Assembly (NCBI GenBank): GCA_963693305.1
Contig: OY855914.1
Location: 26,336,972-26,400,971 of the forward strand
Reading direction: 5' to 3'
DNA from: Meandrina meandrites
Lineage: Eukaryota; Cnidaria; Anthozoa; Scleractinia; Meandrinidae
Length of the DNA: 64,000 nucleotides
Shown here: in pieces, positions 24,801-36,696 of the stretch
Numbering within the stretch: the stretch's first letter is position 1
How the letters are laid out: each line of letters starts with the position of its first letter
Program-made: the position numbers and the translations under genes
Notes under the pieces: model-generated
The model's input: the letters and a program-made list of their open reading frames with translations, nothing else
Databases searched by the model: none
Told to the model about the DNA's origin: nothing

Positions 24801-27800
24801 ACTTGGTCGAACGCAGACTTTGCCTAAGACTGGTGCGTGATGATCAAAAGGAATTTCGCGCCTAAAAAGTTGTAGTTGTAAATTAAAATATAGCGTGGAT
24901 AAACTCTCGAAACATAACGTTATGAGTTGAATGGTATCCTTAGTCTGTAAACGTGTTGTAATTTTGTTCAATCGGGACTTTTCGAAAACGGTTTTTTGGA
25001 AGTCATGCATATTGGAAGTAATGATGCAATAATCCTACGCTAAAAAAATGAATGCTGAAAATACATAACCAGAAAACGCCGGGTTATAACGGAAAATGGT
25101 AGCCTTGCCCTTCATCATAAGTTCCCTCTCTCCGTTTGGAGAATAGGGGCGGGGCATTGCCGTTAACCGTATAATATTTCTTTAATTTACGTGTAACGGT
25201 CACCACAATCTCTATTAATGTATATTTCTTTACGTTATTGCCATTTCAGATTGGAATTGTGTCCTTTAGTACATTTGCCTCAACGCCAGGAAATTACGAC
25301 AAGGACGGCAAAACTTGCTTCAGTGAGCGTTTAGCGGATGCCACGCCATTAAACATAAAATACTTGAAAGGCTATCTGGCAAGTCTCAAAGGTCAAGGTA
25401 AGATTTCAAATCAGATTCTCTAATTTGATTAAAGCTCTTTTTACCACAACAGGATCTCAAGCTGTACCCTCCCGAAAGGAGGATAGCCAGAGCATTCCCA
25501 GTTTCCATGGGATGGAAAAAATTTCCGGAAGGTTTCTGCTCTTTTCCAAAATCAGGGAAATGTCACGAAAAGCTAGCATGTCTAATCGAGGAACAACCAT
25601 AGGTAGAGCCTTTGGAGAATTCTTTCTTATATGCGCAGGACTTATAATGCGTTTTGGTGACTGAACGTTTCTTTCATTGTTTGCAACTACGAATTGTTGT
25701 ATTTTTCTTTTGCTTTAATTCAGGAGTGACTAATTACGTACACGCTTTCGAAGCCGCTTTCCGCTTATTGAAAACATCCTACCCCGGCCAAGGTAGTACT
25801 CGGATAATGGTTATCATGTTTTTAACTGACGGTGCCCCTAGCGACGATAAAGGAAGCATCATGCAAACAATCAAGGACAAAAATGCAGAGCTGCACAATA
25901 AAGTGGTTATCATGACATATGGAATGCTTGTCAATGAAATGATTCTGTTTGACATTGCAAACCAAGATGGTACATCGTACGGTGTGTCAAAGTCCCACGG
26001 TGTAACTGTGAGTTAAGCCCGTATTTAATTTTGTTATGCCCTGTTTTTTTTGTTTTGTTTTGTTCTGTTTCTACTCCATATTATGTGGCCATTGTACTTT
26101 TTCCATCTTCTTCGTCCCTGTTCTTCCTCGCGTTCTGTTTTTCCTTCCTAGCCCTGTAGTTTTTGTTGTCGTTGTCGTTGTTGTTGTTGTTGTTGTTGTT
26201 CTTCTTCTTCTTACGGCCACGTAACAAAGATAATACTTGTAACAGTGCTCGCCGTGCGTTTTTCAGGCTGGGAGGTTTACAACCGTCATGGACACGGATA
26301 ATTTACTGAGTGTCATGACAACCTACTACGACTTTTTCTCGAAAAATACGCAGCGTGACCAGCCAATCATCTCTGCCCCTTATGTAGATGACGCCGGTCT
26401 TGGTAAGCTTAAAACTCTTGTTAAAAGCAACAACAAAACACGAAGTTAAAAGCAACAATGAGAGTAATCTGTAAGTTAATGAAAGAGTTTAGAGAAATTG
26501 AGAATATACCAGCCGGACCTTGTCAACATTTCGGTGATCGCCGTTCACAAACAAAATGTCAGTGAGTACGACGAATCACAGCGATTTTAAAAGGGCACTA
26601 TTAATTGGATTTTGATGCTAAAATTGTTACTGAGCAGCTTCGCTCATTTACGATATGCTCCTTGAATACCAATTATATAAGGTGAATATATAAAGTGAAT
26701 AACTTCAAAAAGGGCGAAGTCTGATTAGTTGTTAGCAATTTATTCAACACATATGAGCTTAGATTGACAAAGTCGACCCGACTCGGTCAATTTTTGATCA
26801 AACTGTCATGCCTGTATAACTCTTGATAATACCTCTTTTGTTACTTTAGTCGACTAATATAGTCATTTTGTAACAAAGCTAGACCATTATTTTTGGGTTT
26901 CTATAAATGTAAATATGTCTTTTTCCTTTTGACTTTTCGAAGTGACGCTCATGATAGTGTGCTTTAATTTAAGATTTCACATTCGGCCATATAATAGACA
27001 TCTTATTAACCATCTTAATATATCTGTTTTGTGTTTTTATTCAAGGCTTGCTGACCACAATTACACTTCCTTGTTATTACAACAACACGTTCATTGGTGT
27101 GGTGGGGACGGACATTAGCATGGAAGATATTAAATCCCAAATAACTTACTTCCAAAAAGGTCGAGCCAGTTATGCTTTTATGGTAAATAGTTTTGGAAGG
27201 GCCATGATACATCCTCTCCTGCCAACTCCTTCAGGTGCCTTTGAAGACCCTATCTTTATGGACATAACCGCCGTGGAACCCGCGCCAGAGTTTGGCGACG
27301 TAATCGCATCTATTTTAAGGTTTGTCTCAACATTGCATTTAAAAGTATATTGTAAAGACTGTAAAATTACAATGTTACTTGTGATAAAATTGATCTTCGG
27401 CAGTCGTCTGGGGACCATCGGATATATTTGCTAGCCTTGCGATATTTTGGTAATGCTCAGGGAACTTTCAACAACTTCTGAGGTACTTTTTCGCTCGACT
27501 GAAAAAGATAAAGAAAACGACCTATGTCTATAATCCAGTTATAGTATTCAGCAATTTTATCATATATTTTTTCTATCATAAAGAGGTGAGGATGGGCAGA
27601 AAACGTTTGTGTCAAAGCAATTTCTGGCTCGTGGTGGTAAAGTGACAGGAGGTGTTTCAGCTGTAGAGTTAAATTCAACATACCACTGGAAATTTGTTCC
27701 GGAGACCAGCTTTGCTGTTGGAATTGTAATTCCTGTTGGTGATACGGACGAGACAATGGCAGAACAGTTCTTAGGTATAAAAAAAAAAAAATTTTAGTTA

Positions 27801-28505
27801 CCCTGCCTTGCAAGGTTTGTGCTGAAACAGACTTACACGGTAGTGTAAACCGGCATAAACATACATTAAGCTGGATTTATTCGCTCAAAAGTCTATTGTT
27901 AATTCTGCTTAATACTTTATTTTCTTTTAAGCTTGCGCGCAACCAGCGCCACTAAATTAATATCAATTCGTACTTTTCTCCCCAGATCAAACCTTTTTAT
28001 ATCATCGTTTAGACTTGATTAATCCTGAAGATCCGTGTGTTCACTTCTCCAGATATGCGTCGAAAGGTAATACATTTGGATCTGACCTGGGGGGGGGGGG
28101 GGGGGGGGGGATACTCCCATTAATCTCGGAAAGGGGTGTGCCGCGAAGGTTCTTAAACCCTGACCCTATTTAAGGAAAAAGAAAACGAAATTTGATACCC
28201 TTTTTAAGGTCCAAACCAGAAAAATGACGCCCTATTCAAGGAAAGGAGAAACGTTGGGTGATGATCCAAGTAACGGCTAACCGCACACGGCAAAACACAA
28301 ATCTTAACAAAATCGCTTTGCTACTAGTTGATAGTTTATATGTTAAACAGGCCATTTTTTTGTTACGTTTAGTTGGGCATTTATTTTAGCTGATAGAATT
28401 TAGGTACCCTATCTAAGGATAAAACTGGGAACACAATGCCAAAAGGAGCAAAAAAGATACCCTATTTAAGGACTGAGAACCTCAAAAACCATACCCTATC
28501 CTGCG

Positions 28506-28536
<31 letters not shown>

Positions 28537-30670
28537 GACCCCCCGGGGCCTGGGGGTATCTGACAGAGTGTCTCGATAGACGCATCGAACGACATATCGA
28601 AAAACATAGTAGTAGGCAGTTCAGTGCAAATATTAAAACGTTTTATTTCATTGGTGTTGCTTTAGGTTCTGTTGTGAAATTTAGTGCTGAAGCCTTTACA
28701 GACCCATTCAAGTACCTTAGTTTAAATGAAACGACATCTAGTGTAAATGCATACCAGGCGTACATGACAAGGAGACGTGCACCGAACCCTGGATTCAAAC
28801 CGGGAATACGAGATACAGTCGCTGCTACTGGAATATTCGAGGAAATTTGGTTTCGTGGTTCGAGAGAATACGCAAATTATCTGGTTTGGCGATACATTGG
28901 AACAGAAAATGGTGTCTTTAGAATGACGCCTGGAATTTTGCTACCAAAGTCGTATGACCCACAAAAACGACCATGGTAAAAGTATTATTCATTTATTTGT
29001 TTATTTATTTATTTATTTATTTATTTTTAACAGAGCTCCAGCCAGCGGAGCACCATAGGTGAGGAATTTTTGTAAACTCATCAAGCCAACAATTGGTTGT
29101 CACGCGAGCGTATAAAATCTCGGGGAGGGGGAGGGGAGTTCCTTGGCAACCCGACCGGGGGAGGAGGATGCTGCGTTTCTTTGCGGGAATCGCGCAATGC
29201 TGTAATTTTTGTTAAAAGTTATTTCTTGTACAAATCAGCATGCGCAGTTCCTGGGTTTACTTGTTTATGGCTCAATCCGCGGCAGTCATCATCAAGACTA
29301 TATAGTCTATATAATGAGATGAAACGAAGCTAAGATCTATCAAATCCACTAAAGTGAATGACAATTAGTACTACAGTGCTAAATACTCTGACACTTAAAT
29401 AAAGTGATTTATTTATTTATTCATATATTTATCCTCCTACGCCACTCTGTATACGCCTGCTGTAATATATTCAAGCTAACCGTGAGCGATTTAAATTTAT
29501 CTTGTGGCAACTACAAACGCTTAACAATGTGGCTATTTATTTGGAAACATCGTAAATCCACAAGCAAAATTTAAAAGTTAACCAATGAGGAGCTCCTTTT
29601 AGGCCTGCCTAATTTTGCAGTGCAGTGTGGTGCAGGGCAGTGCAGTGCAGTGCAGTGCAGTGCAGTGTAGTGTAGTGTGGTGCAGTGCAGTGTTGTGTAC
29701 GTGTGGTGCAGTGAAGTGCAGTGTGGTACAGTGCAATGCAGTGCAGTGTAGTGCAGAATGGTGCAGTGCAGTGCAGTGCAGTGCAGTGTGGTGCAGTGCA
29801 GTCCAGTGTAGTGTGGCGCAGTGCAGTGCAGTGCAGTGCAGTGCAGTGTGTTGCAGTGCAGTGCAATGCAACGCAATGTAGTGCAGTGTGGTGTAGTGCA
29901 GTGCAGTGCAGTGTAGTGTGGTACAGTGCAGTGTAGTGTGGTGCAGTGTAGTGTGGTGCAGTGTAGTGCAGTGCAGTGCAATGCAGTGTGGTGCAGTGCA
30001 GTGCAGTGTAGTGTAGTACAGTGCAGTGCAGTGTAGTGTGGTGCAGTGCAGTGCAGTGCAGTGCAGTGAATTGAAGTGCAGTGCAGTGCAGTATAGTGTA
30101 GTGCACTGTGGTGGTAATATGACGTGCTGTGGTGTAGTGTAGAAGTAGTTTAGTAGTGAAGTCCTTCAGTTCAAGGAAGCCGGGTAGTGTGTAGCGCGGC
30201 GCAAAGATTGCATCATAAGCCTAAAGAGCGTCTGCAAAGGATGCTGTGAATTCCAATGCATCGCACACCAGCATCACGGTTGCTTGTCCCCTTTACTTGC
30301 GCCAAGACATAACATATTACACTATCAATTTTTCTAAGGTATCGTACAGCAAAAAGTAACACTGGATTAGTGGCCTTGACAACTCCTTATATGGATTCTG
30401 GTGGAGCAGGAGTTGTGATAACCGCTGCTCATACCATTTACAACGGTAAAACAAATGAAGCACACACTACTAACGACCAAGTAATGGGAGTTGTGGCTGC
30501 TGACGTTCCCCTTCAATACTTTTACAGGTAGGCAGCGCTCAACCTGGCAGCGCTCAACTTGTTTGTTATCTCTTTCTTGAATTTTCTAATTGTGGTTACC
30601 AAAGCTAGTGGTCTAAGCGACAGCTTTCGTAATCTACCCTGCCGATTACTCTATCGTATTAAATGTGTGA

Positions 30671-30744
<74 letters not shown>

Positions 30745-30760
30745 CGACGACGACGACGAC

Positions 30761-30800
<40 letters not shown>

Positions 30801-32199
30801 ATGATGACAGTTTATTGGGCAATATATCCACATAGTAGTTCTTCACGTGCCCGCTAACCTAACCAGCTTTATAATGATACAAACGGAACAATAAGATATA
30901 TGTATACAATTGGAAGAAAAGAAACATTTATAAAATAACATTCAGCGGATAAACTTTTAAGTTGATTGTTTGTGCTATGTCTGATTTTATGCGGAAAGTT
31001 AGGTTTATTATCGGGTACATACATCAATAGTGTGTTGATGATTTTTGTCATTTATAGACTCTTGACAGAAACCTATTCTAAGTGCAATGAATCCGGCAAA
31101 AACTGTCTGGTGCTTGATAAAGCTGGCTTTCTTGTTATGCACGATGATTTCCTATCCCCGGATATAACTGCTAAAGGAGTGGAATACGTTCACATTACCG
31201 AGAAAGAAAATGACATGGCTGAAGATCTGATACACCGGGGATACCTGGTGAGAAAGCAATGTCGGAATTTGGAGCAGCTTAAACTAGAGACTTTCTACGA
31301 GATTCAGCTTCCACGTCGAGGAGTGAACACATTGCATACTGGCCTACGTTGCAAAAAGTATCAGCTCTCCCAAGTGAATGGGAGTAATGTGTTTTTAGGT
31401 AGGTTACCATCGTTTACCTTCACTAAATTTTAAATTGCATTCTCTAACAGACTTTTTTTGCTCAAAACTAACAAATCTTAAAAAATACAAATTGCTTACA
31501 CTCTGATTGCAGTAGATAAAAAGAGGTGGATATAGGGAATAAATCATATTCTTATGTAAGCAAACGAAAGAAATATTTGTAGTCAAAAATTGTCTTAAGG
31601 GTATCAGTAGAACGTTTGTTGCTCATAGCTATATGACAGCAACCGCAACGAGAACGACCAAAACACCCATGGTGGGATAACAGTAGGGCTAGGACAAAGA
31701 CAATTAAAACATTGCTGACGACAAAGATGATGTTGAAAACGGCGATGACTACGACGAAGCTGACGATGACGACAATGACCTTTACCTTTACGGAACCGGA
31801 TAATGACCTTAACCTTGACAATGATGGTAGCAGTAACGGTAATGTAGATGGCGTGCTGTGCGATTTTAAATTCCAAATTTATTTTTCAGGTATCAAATTG
31901 CAAGACAAAAACTGTACATCTAAGGCTTGCACTTGTTCCAGTGATGGCGAATGTTCCACTAAGCAGGGTTTGGCATGCCAGTGCTTATGTTCCTCACCAC
32001 TTGAATTCCATCATTGTAGAAATGAGTTTCCAATCAGCAGGTAAACTGAAATGTACACACTCAACGTAATTTGAATAGCTGTGCAGTGCAAGGCAACCCA
32101 AAGAAGACAATTTATAATTTGCATAAAAAGCGAGTTCATAATATCACTTTGTTCAAATAACGTTTCTTCTATAACAAAAAAAAACAGTCAGTTTTTGCG

Positions 32200-32232
<33 letters not shown>

Positions 32233-32236
32233 CCTA

Positions 32237-32273
<37 letters not shown>

Positions 32274-33292
32274 AGGTCGGTCTATGCGGCTCGCTTCTCA
32301 CGGCTCTTTACATGTATAATTTTATTGACTAATCAACAGCCGGGCACATTTTAGGATTTAACGTACACAGTTGCACGTAACAAAACACAAAATAACTTTT
32401 GTCATTGTCATTTACTTTTAGAATTCCCATTTGCGTAGTGCCAGGAACTGATTTGAATACAAGGCAGGTGAACGATCCGTCCACAACAGGACTGGCAAAG
32501 TGCTTTGATCCACGTTGCCACACAAAGCCAGATTGGGATTCCTGTTACGGAATTGTGGGATGCTCCTGGTGTGTTAAAGATAAGAACAATGTTCCTCTTG
32601 TCACAAAATATTGCGCTGATATTGAAACTTGCTATGGCGGAAAGGAAAGTAAGTGGAACGTTGTTCTATATCATAACGAAACAAACTAAGTTCATCTCCC
32701 GGGGAAAGGAAAGAGGGGGTTACTCAAAAATATTATATACGGGGAGGCTGTGCCTCGTGGTTCAATCACTTACTTGCACTTTCCGGCAGAAAAGGAACCC
32801 TTTTATATACCGTCGATCTAAATTGGTACTCCTTTCGGGCGGAGCTTCCATCCAAAGTTCCCTACAAAGGGTATTCCCCGGGGTTCAAATCCAATAAGCA
32901 AATTTTGTCACAGAGATTATAAATTGCTTGAAGGCTTCCCTTTATCTTCATCGTTTTTTCTGAAGTACTTGAGAGAGGCTCGGTAATAACATGAAAGTTA
33001 AGTTTGTCTAATATTATTTTCAGGCAATGTTTCAACAAAGACCGATCAAACAAGTGAGAAAGACAAAACAAACGAAGGGCTGTCAGGTGGCGCCATCGCT
33101 GGTATTGTTTTCGGATCGATAGTAGCAGTTGGTGCTGTCGTCTGCGCCATAAGAAAATGGTGGAAAGACACGAACGTTTCACGAAATCAAGTTAATCATA
33201 ACGTTGAAGCTCATTCAAGTGCACCTCCCACGAACCCGGGATTCCTTCCAACTCCAAGTGCACCTCCCTATGTTGATCCGAAAAAAGGATAG
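18829..33292 (+). CDS. Alpha2-delta/CACHD1-like VWA-Cache membrane protein, gene 1
   Basis: Fourteen exons: 18829-18982, 23905-24498, 25250-25397, 25724-26007, 26267-26402, 27046-27319, 27584-27774, 27986-28066, 28666-28975, 30339-30527, 31058-31398, 31890-32040, 32422-32648 and 33024-33292. Exons 2-14 join in one frame of 1064 residues. Domains in order: VWA_N, VWA with an intact metal site (DTSGSM, about 24409-24426), paired Cache folds (GVVGTDIS; WYRTAKSNTG), an alpha2-delta-type region, an EGF-like cysteine block, a PSI-like block (DSCYGIVGCSWC), one transmembrane helix and a proline-rich cytosolic tail. Family members sit at the cell surface and regulate calcium-channel trafficking. Exon 1 encodes a signal peptide, but its ATG frame is one base out from the continuation, with the shift at the T-run 18877-18880. 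This is either a base error, a real lesion or a mis-modelled first exon. Confidence 0.85.
20021..20115 (+). repeat. GTTCCC-rich repeat, copy 2
   Basis: Lies just inside the left terminal repeat of the transposon. It begins AGGGTCTCCCAGGGG and continues as CCTTGTTCCCTTGTTCCC. The right side (22720-22820) has the same GTTCCC units and closes with CCCCTGGGAGACCCT, the inverted form of the opening. Confidence 0.65.
20298..22478 (-). CDS. Unrecognised three-exon gene inside the TIR transposon
   Basis: Exons 22478-22139, 20944-20708 and 20461-20298 join in phases 1 and 1 with good GTAGGT donors and pyrimidine-rich acceptors, giving 246 residues. I do not recognise the family. The N-terminal exon (MAERSFADRVLLPVT) reads as a compact globular domain with a beta-rich middle (KFRVTISVKDFQVTANC). 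The middle exon is Lys- and Glu-rich (YMEDKRLYKCLEKDM). The last exon has CICGK followed by a basic stretch (RRSGRARKR) that could be a nuclear signal, and ends DEFMYYDD. It is antisense to the alpha2-delta gene that hosts it. It is far too short for a known full transposase, so it may be an accessory protein, a captured host gene or a mis-split model. Confidence 0.6.
21144..21214. repeat. GC-rich inverted repeat
   Basis: GTTGGATACGAG at the left pairs with CTCGTATCCAAC at the right, and the inner TAGCCAAC/GTTGGCTA also pairs around a CGCGAAGCG centre. It lies in the first intron of the nested gene and is probably a small MITE. Confidence 0.75.
22720..22820 (+). repeat. GTTCCC-rich repeat, copy 3
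   Basis: Several TTGTTCCC units followed by CCCCTGGGAGACCCT. It is related to the copies at 541-760 and 20021-20115. Confidence 0.65.
22827..22958. repeat. Hairpin with 50-bp arms
   Basis: 22827-22876 and 22909-22958 are near-perfect reverse complements separated by 32 bp. The left arm starts AAATAAGCAATAAAG. It lies at the inner edge of the right transposon terminus. Confidence 0.85.
24532..24826 (+). mobile_element. tRNA-derived SINE
   Basis: The head has a Pol III A-box-like GGCCTAGTGTTTAGTG and a degenerate B box (GGAGCCC). The body has GGGGTCACTGCGTTAAG, TAAATGGGTACAGGCG, GGAGTAGAAATACTCC and AAACCGGAGTAAGCTCCGGC, in the order I recall from abundant anthozoan SINEs. It sits 33 bp after the donor of alpha2-delta exon 2, in the same orientation as the gene. 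Confidence 0.75.
28086..28560. repeat. Foldback-type repeat with G-run
   Basis: The left edge is CTGACCTGGGGGG with a G-run and then ATACTCCCATTA. The right edge reads GACCCCCCGGGGCCTGGGGGTATCTGAC. Internal CCCTATTTAAGG motifs recur. It lies in intron 8 of alpha2-delta gene 1 and is likely a MITE. Confidence 0.6.
29618..30115. repeat. GTGCA pentanucleotide minisatellite, about 500 bp
   Basis: An array of GTGCA with GTGTA, GTGTG and GTGCG variants in intron 9 of alpha2-delta gene 1. All six frames stay open because the unit is 5 bases without stops, which makes false open frames. A shorter related tract lies in the matching intron of gene 2 (about 47196-47385). Confidence 0.95.
30671..30800. 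repeat. Compound microsatellite (AAT)n, (GAC)n, (GAT)n
   Basis: Three consecutive trinucleotide runs in intron 10 of alpha2-delta gene 1. The open frames of poly-Ile or poly-Met here are artefacts. Confidence 0.95.
32200..32272. repeat. (GTCT)n microsatellite
   Basis: Lies in intron 12 of alpha2-delta gene 1. Gene 2 has the same unit in the same intron (45528-45563, opposite strand). Confidence 0.9.
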
Positions 33293-36200
33293 TTAAGACA
33301 TGGACGGTAGTACGTTAAATATTTAAGGGCAATGAAGCATTTTCTGCCATGGGCTAACCAAACTACAATGGCAATGAGAACCTTTTTAGTTACAACCCTG
33401 GACAAAACTTGTTGAGAAAATGGCAAGTCGACTGTAAATCCATGCATTCAAAACGTTGTTTTAGAAGGCTGCTTCTATACTCGACGCATCATTCTTGATT
33501 GGCAAAAACATTGAGGCAGAAAGACAGCAGACAGAGAGACAAACCTGGGTTGAAAAAAGGCAGCGTTTACGTACCTTTTATAACCTTTAATATGTCTTAG
33601 AAAAAAGAAACTGTCTCAACAGTTTTGTCCAGGATTAAAGTATCAAAAGCTGCTAATCGCGCTATTGTGTTAGAACAAAAGTAGAATCGTGGAAAGGGCT
33701 ATGCTATAGCTTTGAAGCCCGTTTCCGGGGCTCTGATCCAATATCCAGGAAGTTAAAGTTTTTTATCTAAGAGAGAGGAGATGGGTGTTGATAGACGGAC
33801 GGACTGATGGATGGACGGATATTCTTAGGTATTCCAATTGACCGCTCATTTCATAGTATTAAACTATGTCTCAACTCAAATTCAGTGGACGTGACCTAGT
33901 TAGGTTTTTTCTTTTTAATATAGACAGGTGTCAATAAAAAAAGGGCAACTAATTGCTGCACTCCTTAGAAACGAAAAGAGAGGTGTCAGTACATCCCTTT
34001 CGTGCGAAAAGGTTCCAGTTTACCAATCTTAATTTGAAGTAGCTGGAAGGTGAATTGTGCTAGATCTATTGCTGTCATTCCTGTTAGTTTCAGTCTAGAG
34101 TACTGTAAAATGACCTGAATGAGAAGTTCATGGTTATGCAATACCTTTTCAGGTTTTCCTAACAATTCGCTGCGTATACATTATATTCCTAAACGTTTTC
34201 CTTTTGTACATATTTGTTTTTCTTAGGTAATAGTTTTTTTGCTGTTTATATGGAGCAATGTGTTTTGTCTTATCCCCTCGGAGAACCAGGGACAGTTAGT
34301 GGAGGCGCGTAAAAAAATTCGACAAAGACCAAAAAAGTTGACCACGCTCAATACTAACATATCCATTAGATTAACGTACCTACTCTTTTTAACGGACTAC
34401 TTTCAATCATGGACTACTTTTAATTACTATTAAAGCTAGTTAATTCCAGTTGCTTTCTTGTAGTTAACAAAACAATGCATAGTTAGATTAAAATACTAAG
34501 TGAAGAAGGTGTGTGTTGCTTTGGCTGTTTTCCGAGACAAAAAAAAATCATTCCCACTTGGGGATCCTTCGGGCAATTGGTGCGAGGGGGGGGGGGGGGG
34601 GGGGACCAGCCATTCTAATGCTAAGTACAGCGGCCAACCCCTATTGAGCGGCAAGTTCCCTTATTGCTACTCATTTTCGCGGGAACTTAATTTCGCGAAA
34701 ATGTAACGGGCATATTTCGCGAGACTTAAATTCCGCGATTTCGACAATATAATACGTGAAAAGGAACTAAATTTCGCACAAATTTACCTATACGGATCAG
34801 GAGGAAGAGCTGACTCACCCTTTACTAGTTAAATTTCGCGACAACTTTTTTCGCGGGTCTTTAATTTCGCGTTTTTTTTTTAAAATCGCGAGAATTTAGT
34901 CCCGCTAAAATACGTAACAATAAGGTACTTAAGTTCCGAAGCTATTGTCATTATAATACTATAAATAAAACGCCTTTTAAATGGCCACCTGTATTACGCG
35001 GCCGCGGCCACCTTTCTGCCGTCCCGACGAGCGTTCTTCTATTGTTTTTGCTCCTAATTAGCGACCAGCAAGAATTTAATACATGATGTTTGGCTTTGCT
35101 CTCAACAAGCTTGGACATACCAAGGTCTAAAAAGGAAGATGAGGGAAAATGAAATCATTCAAACTGAGATTGTCTTCCTCACGAGATTCCTTTATTCCTT
35201 TTCACGCTATTTTGTATTGAAATAACGTGATCTTTTTAAAAGGCATTATGCTAATTTCTGACGAATCTTTATTAAGCGGCCAGTTGCCATTTCCCCGAAG
35301 GTGAAATGGCAACTATCACGAATCAACTATCACCTCATAGAAATTGAGAGCGAATAATCTAATTGTTTTAGTAGAATTCTGACTGAAATAAACGCAAATA
35401 ATGGCTTCTAATTATTTTCCTACGCATTATCGAACTTAACGTTTTAACAAAATCGCACGCATTGAATTGTCCTTGGTAAATTTGCAGTTATTTACGCGCG
35501 TGCACCCGTTTTTCAATAATTTCAAGCTTTTAAAGTCAAGAAACCGCTAATGTCCTTCTTTTAGTCTTCTCGGGAATTTTATTATCCATTTACATTTAAA
35601 CTTTCTTCCAAAACTTCGGAAAAACGATAAAAACGTCGCATTTTGTGGACGACCTTCGGCAACTGCACACTAATGGCTGATAGTGTTCAATAGCTCAGCT
35701 AATCACATTGCAGCATTTGCATTAGTGTACTAGTAGAATTCTACTAATATGCGGCCTCATCAACTATCACCTCATAGAAATCTCGAGCTCATAATCTTAT
35801 TGTTAAATAGAAAAGAGGGTGTGACTTCGAAAACAGTTAGCGAAAGAAGATTGACATCACGCTTGCCTCACTCATTTGATCCATGAAGTAATATCCCGGA
35901 TGACAAGAAGTTCCCAGCCGGAAGAAAAAATTCTTTTATGCTTCTCTTTTCTTACTCACATACTTATTTTTATATCAGTCTTAAAGGGGCACTATCATGT
36001 CTGAAATATCATATTTTATAAGAATGGGCTGTAGCTTGCTATAAATTGTACTTAATTGTCTTGCAATAGGAAGAAAAAAAGGCTTACAGTGGTAAATGCA
36101 AAGAAATATCAACTAAGAGGAAACAGTGACTAACAAAATGTTCAAAATTTCACCAGAATGGCAGCTTTGAATTCTGGACATCCTGTCCAAAAATCAATCG

Positions 36201-36696
36201 CAATCCACTTCCATCCTTGCAATCCTGTACTTCTTCCTCAAAATAACTGTTCTATCCTGTTTTGTGGGATCTATTTATCAAATTTATTCATGTATTTGGT
36301 GGCATTTGGAAATATACTGAGGAAATTAGAAAATAGAAATTTCTATGATCAGCCGTGATAGTGCCCCTTTAACGTTTACAGCATTCTTGTTCGCCGGCTA
36401 AGAGGGACGGGCGGGTCTGGGACGAGTATTCGCTTTTAACAGCTTTCAAGCGCATGGCGTTACATTACCCAGAACTCAGTGCGAGGAGACGTAGCCGTGG
36501 GTCATGTTAAACAATAGCATCTTTGTTATTTTTCCAGCCGACTGTGCATGATTCATCCTCATTCAGTTATTAGATCGACAATCCACTTCGGTTCGTTAAA
36601 AGTCGTGATACGGCGCTTCGATCGAGTGCAAGCTAGCCTATTTCTCTTCATCATTTCATAATCCTCTGTGATTTCTCAGAATCAAGTCTTAGAATA
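33293..36696. other. Intergenic region between alpha2-delta gene 1 and gene B
   Basis: Contains the 3' UTR of alpha2-delta gene 1, a G-run near 34586, a cluster of TTTCGCG and AATTTCGCG motifs at about 34670-34880, and the TTAA-flanked MITE at 35981-36372. The gene B leader, similar to that of gene A, lies directly before 36697. No other gene is supported. Confidence 0.55.
35981..36372. mobile_element. MITE with TTAA ends
   Basis: Left end TTAAAGGGGCACTATCATG and right end CGTGATAGTGCCCCTTTAA form a terminal inverted repeat with one mismatch. TTAA edges suggest a Kolobok-type origin. It has no coding capacity. Confidence 0.75.

Noticed and set aside
29571..30106. Overlapping open frames of 70-165 codons on both strands
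   Set aside because: All are translations of the GTGCA minisatellite.
30651..30857. Poly-Ile, poly-Met, poly-His/Tyr open frames
   Set aside because: Trinucleotide microsatellite read in frame.
32200..32272. CRISPR-like short tandem array
   Set aside because: It is a plain tetranucleotide microsatellite without spacers; no CRISPR array occurs in the window.
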